From Litoditis marina (lineage: Eukaryota; Nematoda; Chromadorea; Rhabditida; Rhabditidae), in contig OZ038438.1 in the NCBI GenBank assembly GCA_964036275.1, forward strand, positions 16,227,720-16,291,719: DNA of 64,000 bases, written 5' to 3'. The notes beneath the pieces are model-generated. The model was not told where the DNA came from. It was given only the letters and a program-made list of their open reading frames with translations, and made no database searches. Positions 24,701-37,639 of the stretch are shown in pieces. The translations under genes were made by a program, and so were the position numbers. Numbering within the stretch: position 1 is the stretch's first letter; every line of letters begins with the position of its first letter.

Positions 24701-27700
24701 AATTACAACTCGGTTATAATTATCCTATACAGGCTAACCTTCACTTTTTCATGCGGTCAACAAGGGGAAAATAGAATGCGGGCCATTGCAACCTTCAAAC
24801 GGATGAATGAATGACAAGGAACACAAAGTAAAGTGCAGTCGATGCTAGTTTGAAGCGGGCGTGAGAGAGAAGACGCGTGAAGGTCGATCGCTTGGTCTGC
24901 CACGCAAATATAAGTGTTCGAAACCGGTAGAAGACTCAATCTTGGAGTAGATAAAGTTTGTAGTCTTACTTAGCCTAGTGATTTGTATCAGACACATTTG
25001 GCCTAAGAGTAAAGTAAGATTCACTTCTCCAATATGATCCCAAAACTTTCAGGTGGTTTTCCGACATGTTAGAGCTCTCAGAGAAAATGTGAAACTTTCG
25101 TATGACTATGTATTATTATATGTAAAAAAAATATGGCTTCCTGTTGCTTTACTCTTGATAACAATCGCTCAAAATTTCTACTGTACACTACGAAAGTCCA
25201 AGTAGACAGATTGAGGATAATGTAAAAACATAATATGTGTTAAATACAGTAGTAACACACGGGGATAGTTTCCGTAGTTGTCGGGGGAGTACGGAGGGTC
25301 GGAGTTACTGGATGGTGAGGCCGATGATCCGGCTCCCGAAATATCAGTGATCGGAGGCGAGTCCGGCAGTCTCGCCGAGTTCTGAAATACCATGACTTTA
25401 ATAATAGGTTCATTCCACAAAAAAGTCACACACATGTTGTCTAATATTTACAGTACGTTATCCGGTATTTGGTCACGCCAAATTCATGGCACAAATCAGA
25501 ACAATTGGCTGTTGTGATTTTGGGTCACTTTTAACACTCCTAGATATGATGATATGCAACGAGCTATGATGATCACTTCAACATGAGCAGCTCACTGTGC
25601 TGTGAGAAAAAAATGTATGTGCCAAAACGTTTTTGATTGCTAGTTCCAACTTTATAGAAAGTTTCAAATCAGTTCGACAACAACTTCAAGTAGACTAGAC
25701 ATTCCATACTGTAAGTATGCACGAGTGCGCGAAAAGTAGTATATTGAAAGAAGCGTTTTGCGAACGAGCACGCTTAGAGGGTTATGTTAGTGGGTCAAGG
25801 TCAGCTAATTCAAACCAGTAGAATTTGATCAGAATCGCAATCATTCTAGGCGACAAACCTGGAACATGAGGTTGTGCTGAGGGTCGGGCACATGGTTCTG
25901 TAGATTTCTTTGTTGATGCATGTTATGATGGCGAGCCGGGTCCGCAGGACTATCCACGGGAGTGCTGAAATCATTATCATATTCTGGAATTCTCCAATTT
26001 TTCATGGTTCCTTTCTTTTTCACATGCATTTGGAGCTTATTCCCGTATTATTCCAGTGGGTTTGGTTTGTTGATAAATGGGTGACACGGGGTGGCACGAT
26101 GCCGCCAACAATGACCAATGTTATCACCACACAAAAAACTGCAAAAACTGTTGACTGACCATAAGTTGTATTTCAAAAAACATGGCTAACCAGAATGAAC
26201 TGCTGTTCAGTTGTATACTCATCTACAAAATGTAAAACACATCAGAAATCGAAAACGAACTATGAAAAGTGCAAGTTTGCTAATAATTGTGTAACTTTCA
26301 TGCGATTCAGTTCTACTATACAAGTGACTTATTGCAAAGTCTCTCACTATTTGTTAACACAATATATGGCACATTTTTCGAGGAAAACGAATATAACATT
26401 GAAAATGACCTCAATTATTGGTCAAGTTGTACAAAGACTACAGGTGGCCACATTTGCTAAACCGATTTGGATTTGTACGCGCGCCCGAAATTCGCGCCAA
26501 ATGTTTTATATTGCATTTCTCAGTGTTCTTTGTGAGAAGAAAAATATCTGAGCGTATGGCAGTTGAGCGGCGCCATTGGAGCCGTTTTTTGCAGCGGAGC
26601 ACCGAATAGTACGGCCAGAGCAGACAATGGCCCGCTGTTTACGCAAAACCGTAGACCGGAACGACATTCGAAGACATTTTTTGGAACCAGAAACGGACGT
26701 AAGTACAAGAATGAAGCAAAATTATGCTTTTCAGTGAAAATTGCTAGCAACAAGAATGTCTGGATCAGAGGAATAACATTCTTGAGCAAATACGATTGTA
26801 ATGATGAAGAGATGTTGAGAAAAGTAATAGAACCAATCGCAATGAAGAAAGGCTCAAATTGACCTTGACATCGGTGCTATTAATGGCGTTTTTGAAAAAG
26901 CATTGTCCAGTCAGTGGTCATTCATGATGATTTTCGATATGGAAAATAATATAGATCGGAGTGGAGAAAGAGAACAATAAGACTTTTTATCAGTATGGGC
27001 AGTGAGTCAATTATTTCAGTTTTGCCAAACTTGATTACCTAAGTTCGTATGTTTCTCACGTAAAAGGCCAATCGGTTCTCATCTAGAAGCAGGATACACG
27101 TGAAACGTGAAAGTCCACAATAAGGAAACTCGTCAAACTAGGAGACGAGAAAGAAACTGCTGCACTTATCAAATGCACGAATAACTACTTTAAAGTTGTG
27201 AAGTGAACCGTGAGAAATGAATACGAAAGTTCAAATGTGCATTAGTAAAATGTTTTAATATTTTTTCAAATATTACTTGACTAGTAAATTTGCTAGCGTT
27301 ATAACAAGATTATTGATGTGAACGACAAACTAAGTTTAGATTATAGAAATCGCGAGTATGCAAGAAAATTGTTATCAACTCGAGAGTAAAGTAAACAAGA
27401 AGATAAACAAGACAAATATAGTCAACTGAACCTCCTTGTATGGATCCTATACGAGAACATCAGCTGCGGAAGAAACGTGACAAAGACATGTAATTATTGT
27501 AATTCGCTTAGTAAACTAGTGAAATTTATAAAAATGAATAAAACTATTGAAAAACAAAAGTCAGTATTTTTAAATAAGTTATTATATTACAAAATATATC
27601 AATTCATACTCAGTGAAACCTGCATCAAATTGGTTTGTGTTTTAGTTTGATAGTTGAAAACTCACTCTTTATCACCAGATAGAAATTGAATAATATCAAA

Positions 27701-30500
27701 TGACGAAACGTCGCTGAAGTCGCCCAATGGATCTCCAAGTCCCTCGTCTGAAATATAGGAATGCACAGAAAATTTAAATTTTAAAATTTTTTTAATTATT
27801 CTGTTGTGCTTGTCAACTGGTCTCGATGTTTGTGGTGTATCTTTTCTTTGATTACTCAGAAGCCGCCACACATGATGGGTACAGTTCTTTGTCAGATGTA
27901 TCATAAAAAGCGTGGGTGCGCGGAGGAAAAAATGGCATCGCATATTCGGAGACATAAAAAACAACTAGTCATCAAGATAGACGGAAATCCGCGAAAACGT
28001 AGAGGTAGTTTGGAAAAAGAAGTAAAGCAAGATGACTGTCAGACCTCGTTGTGAATAATTTCTTCTCTTAGCCATACAGAATCATGAAATAGTAGTTGTA
28101 TTAGCCAGGGAGCGCGTGCTGCAATAGCCCCGTTGCGCGCTAGGGTCCCGTACCAGGCCGTATCCGCTCTGCTCTGTCTGTCTGACTCTCGCCACTCTCC
28201 CCCTTTCCCACTTATATTTCCAGTCCTACGCTGTCTCTCTGACCCCGTGTCACAGCAAAACTATTCCGGAGGCTAAATGCAAACGGCAATCGGTGCTGGC
28301 TGTCTACTGGCACCTCAAACAGCTGAAATCGCAGACTTCAGTTAGAGAAGAGCAGAACGAAAACAACATGCTAGAGACAGCCTCAGTCAAGAGGGTTCCA
28401 TCCAGTTGCTGGTAGCAAGAAAAGGGCTTATTGCACCATGAACACTTTCTCTCTCTTTCACTGATCACTTTCTCAAAGCCTTGTCTGTTCAGACAGAATT
28501 GCCCAAAAACAATAGACTAAACAAGCACGGTATTCTAATGTTCAGTCGTTTCTTTGGGAAAAACATATTACTTTGAACTAATTAACTTGCAATAAATAAG
28601 TTTTGAATCAAATGAACACATTTATGAAAAGGGTCCAAATTGATTAGTTCGGAAACTGACCCTGACCTTGTGGTGAGCGCTCTCAAAAAACCGAGGTCGG
28701 AACAGTGGCTCTTACAGCCTGGCACAATTATACTCGGACAGCGAAACGAACTTTTTTCGGATAACACTGAATAATCCTCGTCATATTCAGTAGTAATACA
28801 CACAAAGCTGAGAGCAATAAACTTGTAAAAGTTGGAAACTGGTGAGATTCGAGAAGTATTGAAGCAAATCGACTGAACGGATGCAACACTTTTTTTATTA
28901 AAATGCAGAATGGAAAGCTAGTTTTGGTACCCAGAAAAGGTTGCGCACGCGTTGGAGGATTTCGAGAGGAGAAACTGTGAATGTGTATGATATTACTGTA
29001 GAGTAACAAAAACATACAAATAATTTCAAATGTTCGCTACAATCCAAGTGAAAAATCTGTGTATACTCACTGGTACCTTTTCACAGACGAGAGCTTATTA
29101 GTGTCAGGAAGTCTGAAAAGTATAATTACCCGACCCCTCCCCCTCCTTGTCTAGCCTAGGTACGGTAAGCTCGCATAGAATAAAATGTAGTTAAACTGTT
29201 TAGGCGATTTTCACAATTCCAGCCTGTGATTTCGGTCAGAATCAATATCAACCCATAAGGTCGCAAAAAAGACTCTGGTGAGTTAACGAACAACTTTCAA
29301 ATTTTGCTGCCTATTTTTGATCTAATTCAAAAGAATTGTCAACAAAACTACGTACAATGGGTGCAATTGTTTAGTACAGTGAAAGGTCGTTACGCAAGTT
29401 GAATATACATATTGTTCACTGGTAGTCGAGCATTTCACATCATTGTTTCTCACTATTCTATAGAGTCTTCGCTCCGGGATAGATAAGGATACTGTACGTT
29501 TAGATCATTTGTGTACGGATCGCAAGAATGTTGAATTTGCATGATTTCTGCCCCGAATTGAGTATTTGGTTTTGTTGAGTCAACAGCAAAGTACGTGGGC
29601 CAGTGACAGGCACCTAGCGACACGCGTCCTGCTTGTCGCAACAGAGGAACATAATGTCAATTCACAAACAGGTTTTCCTCAAAACTGAATGAATGTTCCA
29701 TATTTCATATGTTTCATTTAACACATCATATTGAATGTGAGTATAGCATAGAAGAGATGATTTTCCAGTGGGGGAGTGCAAAATGTCAAAAAGACCGCTC
29801 AACTTTCACCCGATTTTGCGTTAATAAAACAGCTTGGACATCTATTATGAACTCTTGCGTGTTTCTTACGTGTTGAGTGTGTATAAGAGGTGACAGTACT
29901 GCTAACAGAACATAAGTGTGGGAATTATGGAGTCTAGCTGTTTTTTTTCTGGCGGACCGCCCCGGGGTATGAAAGGACAACTGCACTGCTGTGCGCTATC
30001 GACACAACGCATATGCAACATTCAAAAGGCACCGGAAAAGATTCGAATTGTGCTGAACACGACAAGCAGTTTTCTCTTACAATTTCACTATGCTATTCAC
30101 TCCAAGTGATACTATCTATCTCTGAAATTCAAATACATACTGTTATATCACGTCATTCGTAATCTGAACCCGTGCGTGCTCCTTCCAAAAATATCGAACA
30201 TCTGATGAAAATAGCTCAAACCCGTTGAAGTTCGGTTGAAAACTGATTGGTTTCATATAGTGGGTGATTTGAAGCATGATCTGAGCAAAAAACATGAAGT
30301 CACATTTGATTCGGGGACAATTGTTCGAGATTTCAAACAACCAAAAAATATAAACCCAAATATATTGCCGAAACTTCATAAGATAACGGCGAAGCATACT
30401 ATCTATCTGAACATCCTGTTAAAAACATGAAGATGAAACAAAAAAACGATTTACCTCCAAATTCTTCAAACCCGGGTGGGTACGGATTACGGGGAAGCAT
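15756..30500 (-). CDS. Myelin regulatory factor-like membrane-tethered transcription factor (MYRF)
   Basis: MYRF is an ER-anchored trimer that cuts itself and releases an N-terminal transcription factor. Exons in reading order (high to low): 30455-30500, 27676-27747, 25859-25983, 25261-25381, 24478-24577, 24211-24304, 24091-24174, 23805-23947, 23320-23434, 23129-23212, 22908-22988, 22496-22680, 22136-22436, 18803-18961, 18353-18538, 17954-18088, 17545-17715, 17117-17357, 16838-17019, 16413-16657, 16093-16213, 15756-15944; about 1059 residues. Start [15 protein letters not shown]. Low-complexity P/S/Q region, KRPR nuclear signal (263-266), Ndt80-like DNA-binding domain (about 300-525: [28 protein letters not shown]), chaperone/autoprotease domain with [11 protein letters not shown] (Ser575/Lys580 dyad), trimer coiled region, one membrane segment (757-778) and the Cys-containing C2 domain. 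Exon 2 has a stronger donor (GTGAGT, after 27666) that breaks phase unless an unseen exon lies in 25984-27665. Confidence 0.92.
19249..21924 (+). CDS. Tandem (double) alpha-arrestin-like protein nested in a MYRF intron
   Basis: Exons 19249-19787, 20026-20169, 20385-20643, 20806-21924; all phases agree, 686 residues. Module 1 (about 1-314) has an arrestin N-fold ([27 protein letters not shown]) and C-fold ([35 protein letters not shown]). A very acidic linker follows (335-356, [16 protein letters not shown]). Module 2 (about 359-640) repeats the plan: [29 protein letters not shown], then a second C-fold ending [18 protein letters not shown] and HVVPIWIG. Alpha-arrestins are adaptors for membrane cargo and ubiquitin ligases. 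No PPxY motif, the usual Nedd4-ligase docking site, is visible in the tail. The gene lies wholly inside MYRF intron 18962-22135 on the other strand, with a poly(A) hexamer at 22048-22053 before the next MYRF exon. Exon 1 reads through a possible internal donor because skipping it breaks phase. Confidence 0.85.
22048..22053 (+). terminator. Poly(A) signal of the nested arrestin gene
   Basis: AATAAA 124 bases after the stop codon of the nested gene and 83 bases before the edge of the MYRF exon at 22136. It lets the nested transcript end inside the host intron. Confidence 0.5.
25984..27675. other. MYRF intron 2, possibly hiding an exon
   Basis: A patch at about 26550-26710 is more GC-rich than its surroundings and open on both strands (for example [18 protein letters not shown] from 26625 on the plus strand, followed by a GTAAGT). 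I recognise no family. The phase conflict between MYRF exons 2 and 3 could be solved by a missing minus-strand exon here, but I could not identify one. Confidence 0.3.
27748..30454. other. MYRF intron 1 with a GC-rich patch
   Basis: A 2.7 kb first intron. The stretch 28100-28270 is notably GC-rich, with CpG-containing words and a C/T-rich half, unlike the AT-rich flanks. First introns often hold enhancers, so it is a regulatory candidate, but no specific site set is recognised. Confidence 0.35.
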
Positions 30501-33500
30501 GGTATACTATCGAATAGGCAGTTGCACCATTCACCCGAACCTGTATTTAATTAAACAAATAAGGCAATGCAAATATCGAATTGTTAAAAAAATGTGTTAT
30601 GTTATTTAAAAAATGATCATGTTAAGCGACAGAGTCAATCAGTGAGGTGCTTGTGGTCTTTCCCAATGAGACTTTGGCAGTGCTCCAATGAAATGTTCAG
30701 GATATTTTTCACCAGTTTAGAAGTTTCTTAACTAATATAAATTCATGTGAGCGGTTGTTCACCTGTGTTACAGCATGTTATTTCGAAAAAAAGTATGTCT
30801 CTTTGAAAATACGTTGAAAATTTTCGGCACGCTGCCAAAGTCGTATATTCTCGTCAAAACTCACAGGTGGTATTACAGAGAGAGAGAGAAAAAGTTTCAA
30901 GAAGAATAAATAGAATTTCACCTCATCGTAAAACAAAAAGTTTTCCAATAATATTATACATTTTCTAAATTATTTTATAGTATAGCCAGGAAAGCGAGAA
31001 TATTGTCTCATTTATATTTCGAGCAGGTCAAGAAAAATGAGAATTTTTTAACATAAAAATAGAGAACGAACACATATGTCTAGGTGATCAAGAACCGAAA
31101 TTAAAGATACATGTTTTAAGTCACCATGAACACATGTATTCATTCATTTCAAGCGATGCAATATCAGAATAATCGATCAAACACAAAACAGATGTTGAAA
31201 ATCACTGCGAACAAACTTGGTAAACACTTTTTTCTTTATGTCAAAATATTCGAATCGCTGAGAAACGCATAGAGACGTTTTCTATTCCGTGGACGTTTTT
31301 TATTCCGATCGGGAACATGTTTTGAATATGAAGTCTGCTGGGTACGCGATAAGGTTTACCCGCACACAAAGCTACAATCAGCACTTTTAATGTTCAGTCC
31401 GTATGGGTTCCCTGTTTGCCAGCGAATCAGTTACGGAACAAAAACACCGAATTTCGCGCAATCATAAACATTCAGTGAAAGTTCAAACAAAAATAGATAA
31501 GGAAACCAGATACGAAAAACACCCGAACAACGTTCAAACCGATTTCTGCTCTTGAATGCTTTCAAATAACTTGAATGCTTTCAAATAAAGATCGTAGCTA
31601 CGCCGAACATGTCATCTTATCAAAACAGAAAGTAGAAAAGAACAACACCATCAAATGAGAGTTTATTAAAACACTCGAAAAAAGATTGAGGTTTTGCGAA
31701 AGCTAGTTTTGGTGTTCAAAAATATTGAAAGCGAGGAAATAGGTAACCATGTGACGAAATGCGGTGCGGAGGCTTCTCTGAGCAATCTCAAGCAAGGCCG
31801 TTGTCTGCGCCTTCTCGTCCAGCACACTCTCTCGTCGTTCTCTGCCAACTAGTTTCTGTCCGGGAGTGTGCGCGATTTCGTTCTTTTCGCTTTTTTGTTT
31901 CTAGGCAGATGCTAAATGCGGATTTCGTCGGAGAGAACTACAATTGATTCGTTCTGTTCCAATCATTCGGAGTGGTATTAAGAGAAATTCTGATTCATCA
32001 GCTGCTGTTGTACGAACTTTCACTTGAATATATTGTTATTAGAATTAGATTGTGAAGTCTCTTTGAATAGTCCTATTGTTTGATGAATAGTTGATAATGC
32101 GTAGTAAATACATTTTTGATATTAATAGCAGGAGTGTTTTCAAACTCTAAGGCTTATAGTTACGACTTATGATTTATTTCAAAAAAATCAATGTATTTAA
32201 TTAACATAAACATCCCTAATTCATGATACAATGGTTGTACTTGGAAATGCATCGTTCGCCAAAGTTATTTGCTCATCCAAAACGTTTTCAACAGACTGAA
32301 TGAGCCATCATCGATTAGAGCACATTGCTGAGTTGCTAATTCAAGTTTAAATAGAAACATATTAGAAAATATAAAAAATATATGTTCATATACATTCAGT
32401 TTCATTTAAGAGACAGACAATAAGAGGAGATGAAAGAGGGAAAATATTAAAATTGTTAGTTTCATTTCATCACCTTGCAGCAAACCGTCGTATCTGCAAC
32501 ACAAGTATATATTTAGGAACATTGAGAAAAAAGCTTGAGAAAAGCAACAACGACGCAACAATTAACCTCAAATAAATGCAGCGTTTCTCGTTCAACGAAC
32601 AAGAAGTTGATATGTAATTAAGAAGTTCCCACCAGAACCATTTCCAGATTATACTCGAGTAGTTGTTTTCACACGATCCAGTATAGAGAGCAAAACAGCG
32701 GTTTTAGTTTGCTCAAAGAAACAAATAAGAATTTCTCCTTGTAAAATTACACCATTCATCGAGTTGAGAACATAATCAACTATAGTTCATCTAACATCTG
32801 TTTTTTTGTTGTAAAGAACGTAAACTCTTATTAAAAAAATGCTTATAAAAATGATGAAATCATATTCATATCTTGTCTATCGAGTGAGTTTTCATTGAGT
32901 GTGCAAAAGTCTTTAAATAATTGAATATTCATATGATTCAGTTGACCTAATGAGGGGGAATAGAAAAAAGACAGGGCTGCGACAGTTGTATGTATTATGA
33001 GTAATCCCGAATCAGTAATCACATGTTCCATTGTGTCTCTAGGTGGATGGATACGCACAACGCGTTCGACCTGTCAACGCGTAAACAAACATCATAAAAG
33101 AAATGTTCATCACTATTTACTTTTTGAGAACGTTTGAAACAGGAAAAGAGAGTAGAGAGCAGAAAAGAGGGAGAATTCACTATACTATTACACAAACTGA
33201 AGTTAAGAAAACTGCGCTATTTATGACAACGTTGAAGTTGAACAATATAACAATCTAGATATAAAACTAAGATGTTCCATTCTCAAACAAATGTCATAAC
33301 CTATCTGGCCAGATTGCAGCAGATTAGCATCCGAAACGTGATCTCGCTGCTGTTATCCCAAGCTAATTCTCCCCATGGCGTTCATTTTCGATCCAGTCCC
33401 ACCACGATTCACTTAGGGGATGAATTTGCAAAAACAATAAGAAAGAGCATAGATATTTTTATGTAAATAAAGACGTTTACTTTCCTAAAAACCGTCGAAC

Positions 33501-34428
33501 CTGACCATTTATAGGCGAAAAGTTCTGGCAATGTGAACATCTGTGGGTGTGTTTGCCTGATGTCATTCACTACTGGAACAGCTGTTTTGAAAAAACGGAA
33601 AGGAATCATTTCTTGACAAAAAGAGATCGTAGAACCGTAGGTAAAAGTTTACGTTTCTTGTAGTTTTGTAAAAATAAATAAATAGCCGCCTTTAAACTTT
33701 TCAACACAACAATAAAGCAGTGGCCATATTTCGTAAGCTCAATTAGCCGGATGAGCTATTTTTGCGAAATTTCAATGAACGAATTCTGAGTCAGGTTACG
33801 ATTGTTTAATTATGTTTTCTGCTCATTAAGCGCAGGTTGGCTAGTTTTACATACCAGCAGGATAAATATCAAAACAACTGAATTATTAGGTTGTTGTATA
33901 TTATTTTAATTTTGCTCAAATAGCCTACCCCTCCTCCTTGCTGTAGATAGGTGAAACTGATACGCCAAGGCATCTTGGACCCGCTATTGATTACTACTGT
34001 AGGAGTCTCAGTAGGAATGTTGAAGACTATATAACATTAGCAGTTATACAGTTTATCAATCGTTGTTTACTTATTTAGATGTGTACAAGACTTGGACGAA
34101 AATTTGTTGTTTAGCAGTTTTGAATCTGAAGCCTGAACGCTAGTAGATACGCGAGGAAAAACTCAATATTAATATCAACTAGGGGAATCTACTAGCGTTT
34201 TACGGTAGCTCAGAAAAATGAGCGGATTACGGTAGCATTGAAAATTGACAGCCCACTTGAAACAAAAATTATTATATAAATGTATTCTGACCAGCTCCAT
34301 ACATTTCGTTTTCTTTTTAATGCGAAGAATGTTTACAAGAACTCATTTCCATCATAACAAAACAACATATCTCAAGAGAAACACGACAAGAATAGTGGTA
34401 ATGAAAACATGAAAACCAGTACTTCTAT
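30501..34428. other. Gene-poor region upstream of MYRF
   Basis: About 3.9 kb of AT-rich DNA with only short, unconvincing frames. It should contain the MYRF promoter and 5' UTR. The frames at 31666-31848 and 31759-31947 overlap on opposite strands, in a locally GC-richer patch, and have no recognised similarity. Confidence 0.4.
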
Positions 34429-35992
34429 GGGTGGAAATCTCTGCTGGTGAAAAGTTAAAAAGATGAACTTGAAAAGGTGAAAAGATGAAAAGATGAAAAC
34501 GTGAACTTGAAAAGGTGAAAACGTAAACTTAAAAAGTTAAAAAGTTAAAAAGACTAAAAAGGTGAACGGAAGGATAATGACGAGTTAAAGATAGGGGTAT
34601 GGTTGATTTGGATATTATGACCCCCCACCGGAGACGGATCGGGGGACCTCCGAAATTTTTATTTTACCATGCATGCGACGCGCGCACGCGACGCGACAAG
34701 TTTGGGCCAAAAACAGACTCTTGCTTAGAACTCGTTTCAAAGTGATTTTCGTGACTCGATGCAATTATATAAAAGGACCCCCCACCCGAACGGGATCTAG
34801 TGGTGTGGCAACTTTTGGAGACGCGACGCGCGCACGCGACGCGTCAAAATATAAAAATTGTCCAATTAACCTGAGAATTTCAGGGGTGGGGTAATCGAGT
34901 GTGGGGATCACGAATATGACCATGGCGTTAAAGGAAACGAAAAGTGCAAAGGAAAAAATCTTAAAATGGCTGAAACTTGTTGGGAGTAGGGAAACGGGTA
35001 CGGGGATCACGAATATCGACATGTCGTTAAAGGTGGCGGATCCGAGAAATTATTTTCCGGATTATGGGTGTGGATTAGTCTGGGGGCCTGTGGTGGCCAC
35101 GGGGATCACTGGGATTCGCTTGGGGTTTGAGTGGGTTTTTTTTTCGTGACACAAGTTTTTCGAGAGCGAAGTTGAACGAGAAATCACGACCCCCAATGCC
35201 CCTGATCTCAATGTGATCCCCATACTCGATTACCCATTCCCACCAACTTTAAGCCATTTTTAGAAGTTTGACCTTCGAACTCTCCCCTCCTTCAACGACA
35301 TGTCGATATTCGTGATCCCCATACTCGATTACCCATTCCCAACAAGTTTCAGCCATTTTTGGGAGTTTGACCTTCGACCTCTCCCCTCCTTTAACGACAT
35401 GTCGATATTCGTGATCCCCGTACCCGTTTCCCTACTCCCAACAAGTTTCAGCCATTTTAAGATTTTTTCCTTTGCACTCTTCGTTTCCTTTAACGCCATG
35501 GTCATATTCGTGATCCCCACACTCGATTACCCCACCCCTGAAATTCTCAGGTTAATTGGACAATTTTTATATTTTGACGCGTCGCGTGCGCGCGTCGCGT
35601 CTCCAAAAGTTGCCACACCACTAGATCCCGTTCGGGTGGGGGGTCCTTTTATAAAATTGCATCGAGTCACGAAAATCACTTTGAAACGAGTTCTAAGCAA
35701 GAGTCTGTTTTTGGCCCAAACTTGTCGCGTCGCGTGCGCGCGTCGCATGCATGGTAAAATAAAAATTTCGGAGGTCCCCCGATCCGTCTCCGGTGGGGGG
35801 TCATAATATCCAAATCAACCATACCCCTATCTTTAACTCGTCATTATCCTTCCGTTCACCTTTTTAGTCTTTTTAACTTTTTAACTTTTTAAGTTTACGT
35901 TTTCACCTTTTCAAGTTCACGTTTTCATCTTTTCATCTTTTCACCTTTCCAAGTTCATCTTTTTAACTTTTCACCAGCAGAGATTTCCACCC
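34429..35992. mobile_element. Foldback transposon-like element with about 600-bp terminal inverted repeats
   Basis: The left arm 34429-35030 reappears almost base for base as the reverse complement at 35394-35992. Arms begin GGGTGGAAATCTCTGCTGGT and continue with a subterminal array of short AT-rich words of the type GAACTTGAAAAGGTGAAAA, then two blocks of CG-rich hairpin sequence (GACGCGACGCGCGCACGCGA). The flanks show a possible 3-bp TAT duplication. The 363-bp centre (35031-35393) holds related tandem units. Mirror-image frames at 34673-34894 and 35527-35748 encode the same 73-residue string because of the symmetry and are not evidence of a gene. No transposase is visible, so it is non-autonomous. 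Confidence 0.85.
35225..35520. repeat. Three tandem units of about 95-100 bp in the foldback element
   Basis: Each unit contains a GATATTCGTGATCCCC-like start, a CCCAACAAGTTTCAGCCATTTT middle region and a CCTTTAACGACATG-like end. The last unit belongs to the right arm, and its reverse complement forms the inner left arm. The units stay open in one plus-strand frame, giving a repeated MSIFVIP/TSFSHF peptide pattern of about 32 residues. Confidence 0.7.
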
Positions 35993-37639
35993 TATAATAC
36001 ATCATCAAACACGATGTTCAATAACATACTAATGACACTACCTCAGAACGACACAACCTAGAATTTGGTACGAATTGAACAGGCGAGAAAACGAACATCT
36101 AAACAAAACGAGCAATCAGAAAAACTAGTAACTAGGATAGAATACGAATCCTCCGTCTGCACCCGTTATAGGCAAAGTGGAAGAGTACGAGAACATTAGC
36201 TCATTTCTGGAGCTAGCTTAACCTCAGTAAAATCTAATCGTACATAACGAACAACTAAACCGCTACGCAATTACAGGGTAACATGAATTATATGTTCAAG
36301 AAAATTCATTTCTAGGTTCGCGCTGTGAGAACTACTTTTACAAGCGCTGCACAGAGAGTACACAGAACAACTACAATATTCCGAAACTAAATAAATAAGG
36401 TACAAAAATGATCCAGCTAGAAAAGTGTAACAAAAACCTTCTCGGCGACGAAGTAACTTGGAAGTGCTCAGTGCTGTCAACGGCCGTTTGTTCCTATCGG
36501 ACATGCGATGTTCTACTGGTGGTAATATTCACACCTGAAATAATTTGAATGTGCAAATGAAACCAGAGCACTATTTCACTGCCTTTCGCGCGTTTTTTTT
36601 TCACGCGAGTCACACGGAGCGTTGAAAAGCGACGACACGATTTCGTTATTTTCAAAGGAGAGTACAGTGTGATTGTTTGCCAGATGCAGATGAGAGAGTG
36701 TGTAGATCAGACACACAGATGATCTGACCGCTCGGTAAACGGTGCCCTCTGCCCAAGTTGACCGTAGGCTGTCCACAATGATTTGATGAAACCTATAGTT
36801 GTACTATTTCAGTCACTCACTCTCACGAAGAATGATGGAGGGAATAACGAGGTCAGCAAAAAGAAAGAAAGTCTCTTGCCAACCCAACATCCTACGATTT
36901 CTCATGTTTTCACGCCAATGCAAACCTGTGGTGATTTTCTTTTTGAATCGGCTATTCTGTCAGGGTACCCCTCGCGCGAAATCAGCCTTGCGTGTTGCGT
37001 GTGCGTTTGGTGTTTGGCGTGTAGAGTTCGCAAAAGCGCGCCAAATTCAAACGTCAACTAGGAATCTTCACAGTAAGAGTCTAAATAATTACAATATAAT
37101 TAACTATGAATAGTCAATAATTCAAAACTATGAATAGCCAACATTTTAAGCTCATTGTATTCAAGCATACTTTCATTTTTTTAAATAGCAAATTAATACA
37201 AAATCCTTTCACTTTCATATATTCCGCGATATGTGGTACCTAAAAGCTATGCGTAGTTTAGAATTTTCTGCAGTATAAATCAAAAAATATACATAAACGA
37301 AGAACTACTATCTAGAATCTGCTCAACGAGAGTGGTTGTGAGACACAGTTAAAAGAATTGAAGAAAAGTAGATATTTTTTGGCTACTCTTTAGCTTTATT
37401 ATTACCTTGGGAATAAGGTGTTTAAAACCATGTTTCGTAAGTTATACGCTTGTGTTTCATATATGTACCCATAATCCTGTCTTTCTGTGGTGTTCGCTGT
37501 TATTTTGATTCTCATTTTATGGAGGAAACACTTGATTACGGCAACAAACAATATAAGACGGGTCCAACTAAATTTTTTCAAAATTCCTGTTTTTTAACCA
37601 AAATGTTGTCAACATAGTGGGTGTGACAAGTAAACCATT
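35993..37639. other. No supported gene
   Basis: AT-rich with scattered short frames. The only GC-richer patch (about 36940-37060) gives unrelated frames on the plus strand. I see nothing that can be assigned. Confidence 0.4.

Noticed and set aside
26418..26862. Overlapping frames of 63-99 codons on both strands inside MYRF intron 2
   Set aside because: GC-richer and open, but neither strand shows a known domain or phase-consistent splice sites to MYRF; noted only as a possible hidden exon.
34673..35806. Frames of 73, 85 and 168 codons in the foldback element as possible transposase genes
   Set aside because: The mirror frames arise from arm symmetry, and none has a DDE, helix-turn-helix or zinc-finger pattern.
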